From positions 704,501 to 768,500 of the forward strand of contig JAZAYU010000019.1 of assembly GCA_038501625.1 (NCBI GenBank): DNA of 64,000 bases, in the 5' to 3' direction. The DNA is from Corbicula japonica. Lineage: Eukaryota > Mollusca > Bivalvia > Venerida > Cyrenidae. The notes under the pieces are model-generated. The model had not been told where the DNA came from and searched no databases. It saw only the letters and a program-made list of their open reading frames with translations. Positions 11,183-26,100 of this stretch are shown here, in pieces. A program made the position numbers and the translations under genes. Positions within the stretch are counted from its first letter, which is position 1. Every line of letters begins with the position of its first letter.

Positions 11183-14100
11183 CTGAAAAACACAAGATTT
11201 ATTTATCAATATAAAGAATTGATAAATCAGGACTAAAATGTACATTTCATCATCATTAAATTTGATAATTACAGTAAAATCCCCCATAATGACCACCCTA
11301 AAATTAGTCAAATCCTTAAATTGGTTTTACTGGTAATAGCGAAATGTCATTGTTTATGGTTTCTTGACAGAGATATCAGGTTGAAAATTAAATTTAACAT
11401 CCGTGCTGTCTGATCAGGATTTGCACTGGTCATATTTTGGTCAGAAATAACCTAACGAATCCAAAAGGCAAACAGTTTATATCCTGATCAGATTGCACTG
11501 ATGCGCCAGCTGATCTGGATCTAAACTGTTGGCCCATGCAATAAAGGTGCATCTATGGAGGAAAGGCTTAAGAATCATGTTCCAGATTTTCACATTTACC
11601 CTTTACTCGATTTATGTGTTGTTGGTTTTTTTTCTTATGTGCAATCTGATCTAGATCTACACTTGGTGCTTCTTGGTCAAATAATGAATCTAGAAAAGAA
11701 ACAGTGTAGATCCTGATCAGACAGCATCAATGTATTGACTGATCTAGACCTACACTGTCTGGCTATGAGAAAACAGTCATATCCCATGGTGTAAAAGGTT
11801 TACCGTTTTCTCACAATGTCCATTATGCAAATCATATAACAGTAAAGAAACCTACTTGGTATTTTGTTCCTTCTTTTTCTGCATGAAGTATTTCTTCTTG
11901 ACCTCCTGAAGTTCTCGGGCTATTCTCTCAATCTCATACTTGTATTCATTTACCTGCGACTCGTACATGTTCAACTCCGAAGCCATCGACTGTAAAACAC
12001 AAAAAGCAAAATCACTTTAAACATCTTTCAAAGTTCAGGGCTTCTCATCCTTATTTATATAACAGAGGCCCATATTAGACCACTTTTCGATACAAAAAGA
12101 TAGTGATTTTTTCCCAACTGTTAACAAAGAGTCTTCCCAAAATGCAAGGTAAGATTTTCAAAAACCATTCAAACTCCTCTGAGGGGAATTTGAAAATTGT
12201 TTAGAGTGTTTTGTTTTCATTTAGTATTTGTGGAAGAAGCATTTGTCTGGTATTAAATTTTTGTTGCACAATAGCCTAACAGTATAAAATTGTTAGGATA
12301 ATTGCCAACACAATTTAAGAATGAAAAAATGAGAAAAGTTTATAAATCTTTTACAGCCTTTTATGAATTTCCTTTGTAAAGATAAAATAACACAAACCTT
12401 CATTTGTTTAGTTTTCTCTTTCAATGTTTGTTGATATATGGAGAGTTGTTCAGCCACCTCAGGTCCTGGCTGGCGAGCCAGGATATGTTTAAGCTCCAGA
12501 TAGAGTTTTTCTTTCTCTTGAATGAGCAATTCTTTCTCCACAACCTCCTCCGTCTTGGCAATCAACCTCTTCTGTAGGGTGTGGATCTTCTGGATGTTCT
12601 CAAACTGGCTTGGATCACTGCCCTGTTAACATATGTGATGCATAATTAGAAAACATGGCTTATTATGCCCCCACAAAGTGCACTCGTCCGTCCGTCCATT
12701 CATACGTCCCCAAATTAGTGGCATCAACTCCTCCTAAACTACCAGGTGGATTTCTTTCAAACTTGCATAGATGATCAAGCAGGATGTGTAGATGATTGTA
12801 AAGAAAGGATTTCATCCTGCGACCATTTTTACCAGAGTTATGGCCCTTCATTATTACAAATGTTGTTGCAGCAATGGGGGCATCAGTGTATGAGGATACA
12901 TTCTAATTGAATTTGCAACAAGTATGGATCTGGATCTGTTTTCTTGAGGTATTAACCCTTTCCTCCATATACATGCCTTTATGGCATGAGCAAAAGCGCC
13001 ATCTGATCAGGATCTGCATTGTTCGTTTTTTTCTTTTTTTAGTTTATTTCTTACCAAAAAGCAAAACAGAGCAGATTCTGATCAGTCGGCATGGATGTGC
13101 TGGCTGATCTGGATCTACACTAATCACACATGCGAAAAAAGGCATTTATTAAGAGTAAATTGTTTACCCTTTAATATGTGAGATATAGGTGTAATCTATG
13201 GGCTAACAGTGTAGATCCAGATAGCTAACATTGTAGATCCTGATTAGAGAGCATGGATGGATAAAACCTATACTGTTGTATCATTTAATTTCGCGGGGAT
13301 CTAATTTCGCGCAAATACTTTTATTATTCTAATAAGACTAGATATTCAAATGGTTTGATTTCGCTAGGTTTTGATTTCGCACTTTTACCCTAGTGCGAAA
13401 TACGCGAAAATTAAACCACCACAAAATATTATGATACCACAGTATTTATGAAATAAAGGGTTAACAATTCTTCACTGAATGAATGGCAAACAGTGTAAAC
13501 CCTTGCCAGACAGCCTGGATGTGCAGATTGATCTGGGTCGACTACACTAGTTGCATCTGGGCAATAGCCCCAATTTTTTACACATAGTTTGAAATTAAGT
13601 GTTATTTCTAGTCTACCAAAATAAATGAAAACAAAAAAGTAACAGCAGTTAAGGAGAAAAAATAAATTTTATGAATTTAACGGAGACAAATATTCAAAAC
13701 CTGGCCAAGGCAACAAAAAGCTTTTAAATACTGATTGGAGTCTAACTGTACTTAAAGTGTAAAATGTACACATTTTCTCCAGTTATTCGGAAACAATGTA
13801 ACTGGGTACAACTCTCCTTGACTTACTCTCAAGTACAGCTCAGTTGTTTCCCTTTGATTACAAACACATCCAACTCCAAACCTTTATTCAATGAGATATG
13901 GTGTCAAACCATTGGCAAACAGTGTAGATCTAGATCAACCAGCAATGTTGCACATCTCTACCATCTGATCTGGATCAGCACTGTATGCTTCATTGCGTGA
14001 TTTATACACAAGAAGCGAACACTGCAGATCCTGATCGAATGGCACCGATGTGCTGGCTGATCAGATGTCATGAATGTGCCAGCCAATTATGATCGACACT

Positions 14101-17100
14101 GTTCACACATGCGATAGAACCTGTATATGGAAAAAACAGAGTAAAGCAATTGAAAAGTTGGCATTTACATTACCGTCTATGTGTTGATCATTAAAGGAAA
14201 GAGTACATGAACACGTTTGAAATATTTTGCAACACTACCTCAAGTTTTCTCCATCGGTGAATATTCATGGGATTCTCAAGTTCCTCTTCAAGGGCCTTAC
14301 ATCTGGTCCTCTCCCTCAACAACTCTCGCTGGATGTGATACACCTCACGTCTACAAATAATAAAGCTTGAATGTCAGAATCATAAAGTATGCAAAATACT
14401 TATTTCTTTAAGTTTATCTATAAAACTAATGAATTTCTGTCTGTGAATTTGATGTAACATAACAGTAATTATAACAGCGTGTTTTAAAATATCTAAAACT
14501 AGATTATAGGGAGCCAAATCACTGGGAAAAGTATCTAAAGTGATAATATTTACATATTAAGTTGGTGTAACTAAAAAACAATTTATCAAAGGAATATGTG
14601 GAAATAAAATCTGCGGAAAAAATATAATGATATCATAGTTATCAGTTTACTTCCCAATAAATACTTTATCTCTTGATGTGACCTTGTATATCTACAGGGT
14701 CAGATGCAAGATGTCCAAAGGTGGGTTCATATAAGGCAGTTATGGCGTAGTTACATGATATTTTCCAACTTTCTTGCCAAAAACCCCATGAAAATTAAAT
14801 ATTGCTGCCCAAAAATGGGTTCAGTGAGGTTTTCTAACTTTTGGAGGCCTCATTTTGGGCAGCAATAATTAATTTATATGATATTTTGGCCAGAATGTTA
14901 GAAATTATCAGGCAACCCCAATGAAACCCCTAAGGGTCCACCCCTGTACATACCTTAGATCCTCAACATTAGCCACACTCTTCTGAAGGATACCCTTCTC
15001 TCTGCGGAGTTTCTTGATTTCCAGTTTAAGGACACGGATATCCTCGAGCCGCTGGTTGTACTGGATCTCGCCCTTGTTGAGCGTCGACTGTTGGATCTTG
15101 ATCTTCTCGTACAGCAGGGCCAGCTCGTCGTTTCTACGCACCAGTTGTGTACCTAAGATGTCACGCTCGCCTATCACCTGTAAAAATATAAGGACATTAT
15201 TTTTAGCACACAGGAGAAAATTCTCCTTTCGAACGAGAACTTATAAACAACTCCAGTTGTGAACCCACGTCATCACACTCAATTATCATCTTCAGAAATA
15301 TTAAGACATAATTTTCAAGACTATCTCCTTCCATACAGTGACTGTGAGCATTTTAAAAGTCTCTGACCCAGAAGTAATTAACAACTTTTATGAACTCTTA
15401 TTCCCACAATTCAGACTTCAAAATTATTTATAACATTTTTGCAATGCATCACTGGGCACAACTCTCCTAGACTAATTCTTATGTAAAGCTCAGTTATTTC
15501 CCTTAGATTATAAAATGTCTATTAACCCTCAATACCATACATCAACAATTATGACATAGGTGAACAGAGATGATCTAGATCACCAGGAACATTCATTCCA
15601 TCAGATCTGGATCTACACTGTTCAATACTTGGTCAGCAATACCCAAATGACTCTTAAAGAGAACAGTGTGGATCCTAATTTTTTGTCTGTTTAGGAGCAC
15701 TTAACTTTGTTTGGGTAACCAATCAGATAGCCCATACACAGCATGTGATATTTTGTTGCATTTCCATTGGTCATTTCATTCTGTTATTTCAAGAGTAGTA
15801 TAATGTGTATATATTATGTTTTCTTGGAATTCAGCGGCTGAGATAATATTTGCAATGTTTTGAAAAAATACCTCTCAGAGTTTCAACAAATTTATTCAGA
15901 CTTACATGAAGGTCATCAACATACGTACATCAATTTAGTCACTAGACTGTTCCACTGTTCCAAATATTAAAAATATTTCCTTGCCTTAAATCTTGTTTAA
16001 TGTTTATTGTTGTCTTTAAATGGGCTTTTAACTTGGAACAGCAAAACACAAATTTCCATTTCTTAATGATTTTGTTAAAATATTTGTAACAAATTTTTGC
16101 CTATTTTGTGCTAAGGAAAGAGTGTAAAATTAAACGGCAATGAAATGAAGTTATAAATGAACTATACAACAGCTTATCTTATGACGATAAAACATATGTG
16201 TGAATTTATGCTGGCGCAAAAATGTCTTCTGAAGTTTAATGGTGAACATTCGGTGTCACCATAAGTTTAAATGATACCACAGTAGATAAGACATTAAAGT
16301 GGACACGAAGCAACAACTTCAACATACCCTATCAAGCTCTTTCTTCTGTCTCACTCTCTCAGCATCGGCCTCTGAGATGATCTTCAGCAGTTTTCTCTCT
16401 TCCGCCTCCTGAGCTTCAATGTAGGCCTTGTTCTCAGCTGAAAACAATGAAGCATATGTCAGTAATAATGACTGCAACAAAGAATATCTGTGTCCAAGAT
16501 CATAAAACTAAGTTTTGAGATCAGTCTCGAATCTCAAGGATATGATTGGCTGAAATGGCGACAGGTCGCCATTTCAGCCAACCAGATGCTTGAGATTTGA
16601 GACTGATCTCCAGATTTAGTTTTATGATCTTGGACCCTAGGTTCCAATTACTGTCTATTTTAATTGAATAAGGGAGACAACTGCAACAAGCTACGTGAAG
16701 CCTATACTATATACCAAGGGAAACAATCAATATAATATTTTCATCTGAAATAATAAAATGTTTTTGCTGTGGTAAAAATTCCATATAAATACATGAATAT
16801 GAAATTTTACTGAATCCCTTTACTTTGGTTTACTGCATGTCACAAAATGATTCTGTCCTGGGGGGGTGGACAAATTTTTCTGAAACCATCAAACTCAGCA
16901 TAATAAAAAAGGATAAGCATGAGTCTTCAAATGTAAGCTACTGATAGGTTGAAACTTAGCAAACTGAACAATCACATGCTAGAGTTTTGAGACTGGTCTC
17001 AAATCACAGATTTATTATTCTGCAACAAATACAAATGTATTAAGAATTGAGTTTTGTGTGTCTGTCTTTCATCAAACTGAAATTACAATCTTGGAAAAAC

Positions 17101-20100
17101 TTTTTCTGTATCTTTCTGACATTAACAGGTACAGTAAATGTGATTGTGTGTAAACATCTGCATGTAGATATAAGGTAGTGCTTTATTGAGAAATGAAATG
17201 CTGTCACATGACCCTAATTAACCAATCATTTCAGTCACATGACCATAATTAACCAATCATTTCAGTCACGTGACCCTTATAAACCAATTATTTCAGTCAC
17301 ATGATCATGATTAACCAATCATTTATATGCTATTTTTAAAACTGTTACAAGGTTGCAATTAATACAGATTGTACTGACCAGCAAGTTGTTTCATCTTCTG
17401 GAGCTCCGCTTTGAGAGTTTCCTTCTCCTTCTCGACGCGCTGGTGCTCGAGGTGCTCCTTGACAAGCGCGGCTTCCTTTGCCTGGATCTCCTCCTTGAGC
17501 TGGTCGATCTGGTGGTTCATGATCTTCAACTTACGCTTCATCTCAGTTATCTCATCCTATATTTGAAATATTGAAAACATTTTATTATCGTTAATTATAC
17601 ACAAAATATGACTGAACGGCCTGAATCATCACCTTAGTGCAATGAAGGTAAAATTCACTCTTGTTTCTATGATACTTGTATTAAAATGATGGTTTAACCC
17701 TTTCCTCCATAGACACACCTTTATTGCGTGTGGGAACAGTGTAGATCCAGATCAGCCAGCACATCTGTGCTTTCTGATCAGGATCTGCACTGTTCGCTTT
17801 ATGGTTCGTTAGGTTATTTCTGGCCGAAATGCGACCAGTGCAGATACTGATCAGACGGCACAGATGTGCCGGGTGATCTGGATCTACGCTGATCGCACAT
17901 AAGTAAAAATGTGTATATATAGAGGAAAGGGTTAAGCTTTATAAAACATTTATATACAGAGTAAAATCTGTAATAACGTTAAAATAATTGCAATTTTCTG
18001 TTTGTTGTTTTTTTAAGCAAAATGTATCTGCAAATTTTTTCATAGATGACTTTCATACATTCTCTTGGTGCTTTTATCATTGACTTTACTTTTGTTTATT
18101 TAACACCAGAACCATGTTATTGAAATGTTGTTGCCATTACAAAATCCAAAAAATTAATGAGTTTTAAAGACTTATGATTGAATGAGATTTTTATTGTACA
18201 GCTAACAATCACATCTGACAGCCTTGTACAGAAATTAACAAGTGGTATAAAACTGGTACCTGTGATTCAATGAGGTTTTTACTGTAGAGGTTACGATCAC
18301 TTCGGACAGCCTCATATAGATTCTGTTGTTGTTTCAGCTTTGTCTCGGACTCGGCAATCTTCTTCTTGAAATCGAAAATCTGCATCTCACGAACCTTTAC
18401 GTCTTCCATGTGTTGCAGCACCTAGAAATATAGCAGACAGTTGTGGTTTTAAGCGTTGTCATGAAGTGGGGCCTTTGCATAATATCACTGTTACCTCCCC
18501 TATATTTTAAACATTGTTATCTCCCCTACATGTGTTGCAGCACCTATAAATGTAGCAGACAACTTGTTAGGGATATGTTTAAAAAATTTGAGTAATAACT
18601 AATCCTAAAGTTAAATCTTTGCAGAATTTCATAGTTACTTCCCTTGCATTACAAAGATAGAATGCAGTATCAATTACCCACAGAAAATGGCCTAAAAACT
18701 ATAGAAATTTATTACTCTTGAAAAAAATGTACAAGCCATCTTACTAAATGATATGTTATGATGACCTTCGTGTATGTTATAAAAAACTTAAGACCTGAAT
18801 CACTTAAGCTGTTTATATTAGGTTCTAGAATTAAATTTAAATACTAAAGAAAGTTAGACTACCTACATTGAATCTTAAAAAATTAATGAACATTTAACTT
18901 TAAACATATCTTCTCAAAATACAACATAAAGTGCATCAAATGATAAGAGGAAAATTGAATGCAAATACATGAGGTTTTATTTATTGGCAGAGTGGGAACA
19001 GATCTGTAATTGTGAAATTGTTAACTGGCATCATTTTTTATAACTTCTTGATATAATATAAGGATAAGTATTTTAGAGATATGAGATATGTTGGGATATT
19101 TTGCGTACATTGAAGATCCATTCGTTACCCAAGTGGTTCAGTTGCAAATAACAATTTGATATTGGACATTAGATTGTGTTCTGTTTTATTTAATTTAATC
19201 TGAATGAGTAGATTGAGGGAAATTTTTTACCTTCTGCGTGAGGTCACTGGCCTCGTTGATGTATCGGTCACGCTCCTTCTCTAGCTGGTAAATAATCTTC
19301 CTCTGTTTCTGCGCCTCCTCCTTGTAGTTCTGGATCTCCTGCTCGAGATTCTTCTTGCTCTGCTCATGTAGCTTGACCAGACTGAGCTGCTTGGTGGTCG
19401 CGCTCACAGCCTTCAGCATTTCCTTGTGCAGCAGGTCACGTTCGCGCACCAGTCCGTCAATCTGCTTCTTGTCCGCTTCTGCTTGTTTTTTTGAGGCTTC
19501 CAACTCTTTGAAAAATCAATATTGGTTTGAATAGAGAAATTTAAAAAAATAGTCTTTCAATAAGCCCTTTTTCCTAAGTAATGGGTTTTATCACATGTGC
19601 AAACTTTGTAGATCCAGATCAGCCATTTTCTCATAATGAATCACAATAATTCAAATCATATTAACCATGGGATATGACTGTTGTTCATGGGTGAGCAGTG
19701 TAGATCCATATCAGCCAGCACATCTTTGCCATCTCAAAAGGATCTACATGGTTTGCTTTTTGATTCATTAGGTTATAGCTGAACAAGAATGGAACAGTGT
19801 AGATCCTGATCAGACAGCAAGGATGTGCCTGCTGATCTGGATCTACACTGTTTGCAGACACAACAAAACCTATGTATTAAAGGGTTAAAATTTAACATCT
19901 TTTAACTGAATAAAGGAAGAAAAAATATTATTGTAACTCTTTTATGTTTACAAGTTTTATGTTAACCCTTTCCTCCATAGATACACCTTTATTGCAATGG
20001 CAAACAGTTTAGATCCATATCAGCCAGCAAATCATTTCTGTGCCATCTGATCTTGATCTAAACTGTTCACTTTTTTATTCATTAGGTTATTTCTGACCAA

Positions 20101-23100
20101 AATATGACCAGTGCAGATCCTGATTAGACGGCACGGATGTGTCGGCTGATCAGGATCTACACTGGTTGCACATGCGCAAAAATGCATATATATGGAGGAA
20201 AGGGTTAAGGAAATATTGTTTGCTACCCAAAAAGGGGGATCGAGCATCTACAACTGAAACCTCTTTTGGATCTGCCCCTACCCCTTAAAAATTGGATTTA
20301 TACACGTACCTCTCTCCAGACCCACAATCTGGCCCTTGTAGGTCTCTCTCTGGAATTCCAGCTCGGCCTTGTTGTCCTCGACCTGGCGCAGCTTACGCTG
20401 GATTGTCTCCCTTGTCTTGTTCAGTCGCTGCGTCTCATTCTTCAACTGGCTAACTTCATCTTCCTTCAACTGTAAAATGAAGAACCTACTGGTTAATGGA
20501 AGAAACTACAGGAAAAATGAAGAAACCACTGTTGGAGTAAGGAAACTACTGATAAAGTAGTAAGATTTTTCAACTATCAAATTACAGTTGTCATTTTCAT
20601 CCTCGGAAAAGTACCAGTTTAAAAATCTATAAAAAGTTTGCAGATTAATGATGTGATCTAAGAGCTGATTGCATTTAATTAAACAGAAACTATAACAGTG
20701 AAACCTCTCCGTTTAGATGCCTTCTGGGACTAGATACTGTTGAACTGGTTCTATTGTTTTAGTTTTATTTTCTCTAATATTCGCGAATAGCTTATCTTGC
20801 GAATTCATCAATACCACAAATATGATGGGTTTCCATATATCCAACAAAATTTATACTTGAAAATAAACAACTTAACATAGAACTGTTAATTACATCAAAC
20901 GCCACATATAATTCCTTTTTCGGCCACCATTCATTTATTTGATTTAATTAATTAAATAAATTTGGCAAATCATATAAACGACTGACAATGTCGCGAATTT
21001 ATTAATATGCAAATATGGAAAATACTGATTTTTTACACTTATCGCAAAAGTTTGACCTCACGAAATTAAAGCGTTTTACAATAAGCATGTTCTTAATTTG
21101 AGGTAGAAATTAGTGCTGTTTGAAGGGACAATAAATATTTGTCGTATTATTGGGGTGGTCTTAATATAAACTGGTCCCCAAGTGATAAAAAGGATTAGAA
21201 ACAAAATAAAAGGTTAAATGGTATATAAAACAACTGGGCCAGGATCCCTCAGAATTTTTTTCTAAGGGGTGTTTTGGGGGTGTTTTTTATCAAATGCATG
21301 CTTCAAATTTCTTTTCTTACTGGAATGATCAATAAATTCACAATAAAGCAAATACAGGTCACATCTAAAGTTTTCACTGAGGCAAGTGCCTCAGTGTGTC
21401 TTAGCATAGCTACACGCCTTTAAATAGCAATTGTCAATTGTTCTGAACTACGAACACACCTTGAGTTCAGCCACCCTGTTCTGGTTCTCCTGGGCTAGCG
21501 TATCCGTGGAGATAAGCTGGTTCTCGAAGTCCCCTTGCAGTTTCGTGAACCTGGCGTTTAAAATTTCCCCATCCTTCAGGGCTCTCTCGTTCAGAATCTA
21601 AAATTAAATACAACATAAGGTCAAACCTGTCAACAAAGACATAATCTAATCAGGGACTTAGCTAGCCCCCTATTCGGTTGTGCAACCGAATAAGAAAGCA
21701 CAACTCAAAACCTTTTGTTAAAATGAATAGTATAATTTTATTGTTTATATAAATAAACTTATGTTGATAATTAAACATTTTATAGATTTTGAAATAATTT
21801 ATCCACATAATTATTCCTTCCCTTTGTAAATGCTTTCCTTTGTAAATGCAAGCACATCTGTTCTACCATGTTTACTTTTTCATTTATTAGGTTATTTCTG
21901 ACCAAAAGGCGGTCAGTGCAGATCCTGATCACATGGCACAGACGTGCCAGCTGATCTGGATCTACACTTTTTGCACATGCATACAAACGCATAAATTTGG
22001 AATAAAGAGTTATTTTAAGGGATGGAACTTATACTGAAATCACCATTTTAATATTCGTGAGGAATATTTGAATATACAGTCCACATTCGTTTTGTCGAAG
22101 TTGTCGGGACCGTACATTTTAATTCGAGATATCCGAAGTTCGACACATCACATTATACCTATATGTTTCTAATGCTGACATGATTATGAGTGCTAGTACT
22201 CGTTTACGCACAAGAACACATACATGTACATTTCAATGGATCAATTAGTTTAACAAAACAGAACTGAAAAATATATTAACTAGATTATACATGTATTAAT
22301 TACATGTAAAAAAAACATCCTCGTAAAGTTTCGGTGTTTGTGTAACATCGTCGTCGTCTTCACTCTGAGTGTTAATGTCGTATTTCGTTGTTTTTTTTTA
22401 TTAAATAAACTAATTCAAATTAATATTCACACCATAATCGTTAATTTGGAGCTTTGTGTGCTTAAGTCTTGGGGAAAGTTGATTACGTTTGAATCATGTT
22501 TTTGCATTTGTTGTCGCAAACGGATGAACTCATATTTTATCGGCCTGGTTGTCACAATGTCACTATTATTGTAATTTAATGTTGTTGTTTTTTTAACTGA
22601 AATTAATTACATTTACGAATACGAATATTTTACACCCGATGCATAAAATAAGCAAATATTTTACTGAACAGGTGATAATCATTAATTATTATTAAATAAT
22701 GGTATCTTGTTTGCCGACAAGTTCTCTCTTTGAAGAAGCTGCGCGCATTGTTCGACCGCGACAAGTTTCACACTTTGACTTATCCGATGATTTTACATAG
22801 CATAATTTAGCCTGTGAGTTTCTAAATTTACTTCGACTTATAAAAACATTGTTTAAGTCAAATTCGAGTTAAGCAGCGTAATATTATATGTAAAAAGAAT
22901 ACTTTTTGACTGGACCGTAAAATTAATTCGAGATAATCGATGTTTCGACTTAAGCGAGTTTGACACAACTAGTGTGGACTGTTTATATATTCAAATATTC
23001 TAATTTTATCTGACTTTTATCCGTGTTTGTGAGTATGTCCACAAACTCAATGTGTCAGAAAATTTATATTGAGGTTGATGCGAAAATGCAGAAGGCAAAT

Positions 23101-26100
23101 ATACATTTATCCTCTGCTCAAATTTTAAGAACAATAAAACAATAAAAGTTTGTTTATATTTGAAAGTGATGTATTAACCTACCTTAGTAGACAAGTTCAG
23201 TAATTTAAATGCAATAGTCTTTTAGAAGTATATGTTTATACTTTCAACATATTCGGGAATATTCAAAAATACAAAACCTGTTTTTGAATATTTGTCATCA
23301 AACGGAATATTCAAGTGTTAGAAAATTCGGCCCATCCGTAGTTATTTTCAATAAACACTGAGGACAAGTCATGGACTCGGCACCTACCCTCTGCTCCTTC
23401 AGTTGATGCTCAAGCCTGGTGATTGTTTCCTTTTTATCGGCAATTTGCGACTGCAATGTTTTAATCTCGGAGGACTTGGCATCGAGGTCGGCACGAGTTT
23501 GTTTCATCTCACGTTCCATCTTGTCACGTTTACGAGCCTCACGCTGGGCCTCATTATTACGCATTTGTATATCTTGGTTGAGCTAGAAAAGAAAACAGTT
23601 TTGTTGTTAAAAGTTTACCTCATGAGGTTTTGGTAAAAAGCATTTTTGAAATATAAAAAGCCACCAATGATAAATCGGTGTGGAATTCAGATGGGCAAGA
23701 ATATATAGAGGGTCAAATTAAACGTGACGTCAGAAAATGATAACAGGGGTGTAGCAGTGATGTATTGTGGATTTAATCTCTGTCCCTGCAATGCATTCTC
23801 TATGAATTCAAACAGTAGTGTTGGCCCTTTCCTCCATAGACACACCTGTATTGCATGGGCAAACAGTGTAGATCCAGATCAGCAGGCACATCCGTGCAGT
23901 CTGATCAGGTCTGCTCTGTTCGCTTTTTGATTTGTTAGATTTTTTATGACCAAAATGCGACCAGTGCAGATCCTGATCAGATGGCATGGATGTGCTGACT
24001 GATCTGGATCTACACTGGTTGCACATGAGTAAACATGAGTATTTATGGAGGAAAAGGGTTAAAATCATTCATAATTGTTTGCCAATCTTTTTTATCTATT
24101 TCTTTCTTATGTTAGGCAACAACTTACAAAAGTGGCCATTATTATAAACTGTTCCTGTATCATTGTTAATTTCCCCACATTAATTAAATCCTTGCGAAGA
24201 AGCATTTTTCAATGGAAAAAAGGCCTAAATCTTTTCCTTTTTAGATAATATTTTCAAAATTAATTTAAAGTTAACTTTATAAACACTATACTTCCAGGTC
24301 AAGCCTTAACCAAAAAAATTAATGTTCAATTTAATAGAGTAGAATTTAACTGCCTGAATAGTTGCTTCTATCTTAATGCTGCAACAGAAAAATATTTTCA
24401 GTTAACAACTTTGTTGCAGTATTGGACAAGTTTACTATTTAACACCAAGAGAGCATAATTTGAAAATCGTCTAAAAAATCAAGCAGTAAATGAAATTATT
24501 GACTTGTAAGGACCACAGCTTCTCCATTACAAGGTGCTCTTTCATATAGAAGATATATATTTATATGATCAATTACTCTATGGGATGGCTGTTATTCAAT
24601 GGGAGAACAGTGTAGATCCAGATCAGCTGGCACATTTGTGCTGTCCGATCAAGTCTACACTGATCACTTTTTGATTTTTTCGGTTATTTCTGATCAAAAA
24701 GTGAATATTGCAAATTCAGATCAGACAGCATACATGTGCAGGCTGATCTGGATCTTCTGTGGTCGCACATTTGTGGTATATATGGAGTATACGGTTATAT
24801 AACAAACCTCTTGGATCTTTTCTTCCGCCTCCTGTTTCTGTTCCTCAAGATTGGATTGTTGCTGGCTGGACTGCGCGAGCTGCTCGCGTAACTTGACAAT
24901 CTCCTGTAGATTCTCGTCCCGTTCCTTTGTCAAGTCCTCCTTAATCTTCAACAGCTCATTCACACTGAAATTAAACAGGTAAATTAATGCTTTTATTGCA
25001 TATTTGAACAGTGAAGATCCAGATAACCAGATAAGCTGGCATACACTGAAACATACAGCTAAGATTAACCCTTTAATACATAAATATGGCTTTCATTTTG
25101 AGTCAGACCGGTAGTTTGAGTCGGTATATTTCAAGTCACCATGATTGGACTATAATAAATTCGCGTCCAGAGTCAGCTAGGCCTCTCAGAAATTGTTAAT
25201 CATACCATAATACTTGAAAATGTAAGGTAAAAGTGACAGATCTACACAGTAATGGTACTGTATCAAATATGCACAAGGCCAGGGAAGCAAAGTACTCAAA
25301 ATAAACTTGTTGTAGTTATATTATACCTGTGCTCCTGACCCATGGTAAGCCCGGCACCCTGCTCGACCAGTTTACTCAAGTTGGCAATCTCGAGCTTCAG
25401 TGATTGGATGGTCTCACGAGCCCGAGTCTCCTTCTCGTGGGCAGCATCCACCATTTTCCAGGCTTTCTCGATTTCCTAGTATTAGAAAACAACCAGTTGA
25501 TAATGCAGAAAAGCACAAAAACAAATTATCACAGGATTTTTTCAATGGTTGGTTACTATAACGCCATTATAAATAGTGTAATTTTTATGATTTATGCAAG
25601 CATAGTTTTAGGTTTGTCAAAAGAGTATTGCAAAAATGGAAAATACCCCTTAAAACTAAAATTGAGAAAATACCCTAAAAAAATATTGAAAACCATCTAT
25701 GGAAAAATGTAAAGGGATAAAATACATGAATACCCTTTGAAACGATAATTATGGGCTAATTACCCTTAAAGTTTACCCTTAAAATTATTTGCTCTGTGGA
25801 ACTCCTGAGTATAAAGTACATGTAGTTTCAATCATGCTATTTTTCTTTGTACAGGTTTAACTAATGTTGTGTGTATAGCATGACATTATTTGTGTCATAA
25901 GGGGCACCTCACTGAAAAGATACCTTTGAACAGTTGAAGTCAATCATTGAAATTACATCACAAAACTGAGCATATCACAGAAAGTATTATGCATATTGTG
26001 GTAAAAGTACCATTATATTAACAAGATGGGGATAAGGCAAATGATGTCAGATGTTGAACTTAAGCTGTATTGTATTTAAAATATTGGGAAACCAAACTTA

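Noticed and set aside
22338..22574. Possible transposase fragment in the 0.9-kb element
   Set aside because: 78 Cys/Val/Phe-rich residues with no catalytic motif; not distinguishable from chance.
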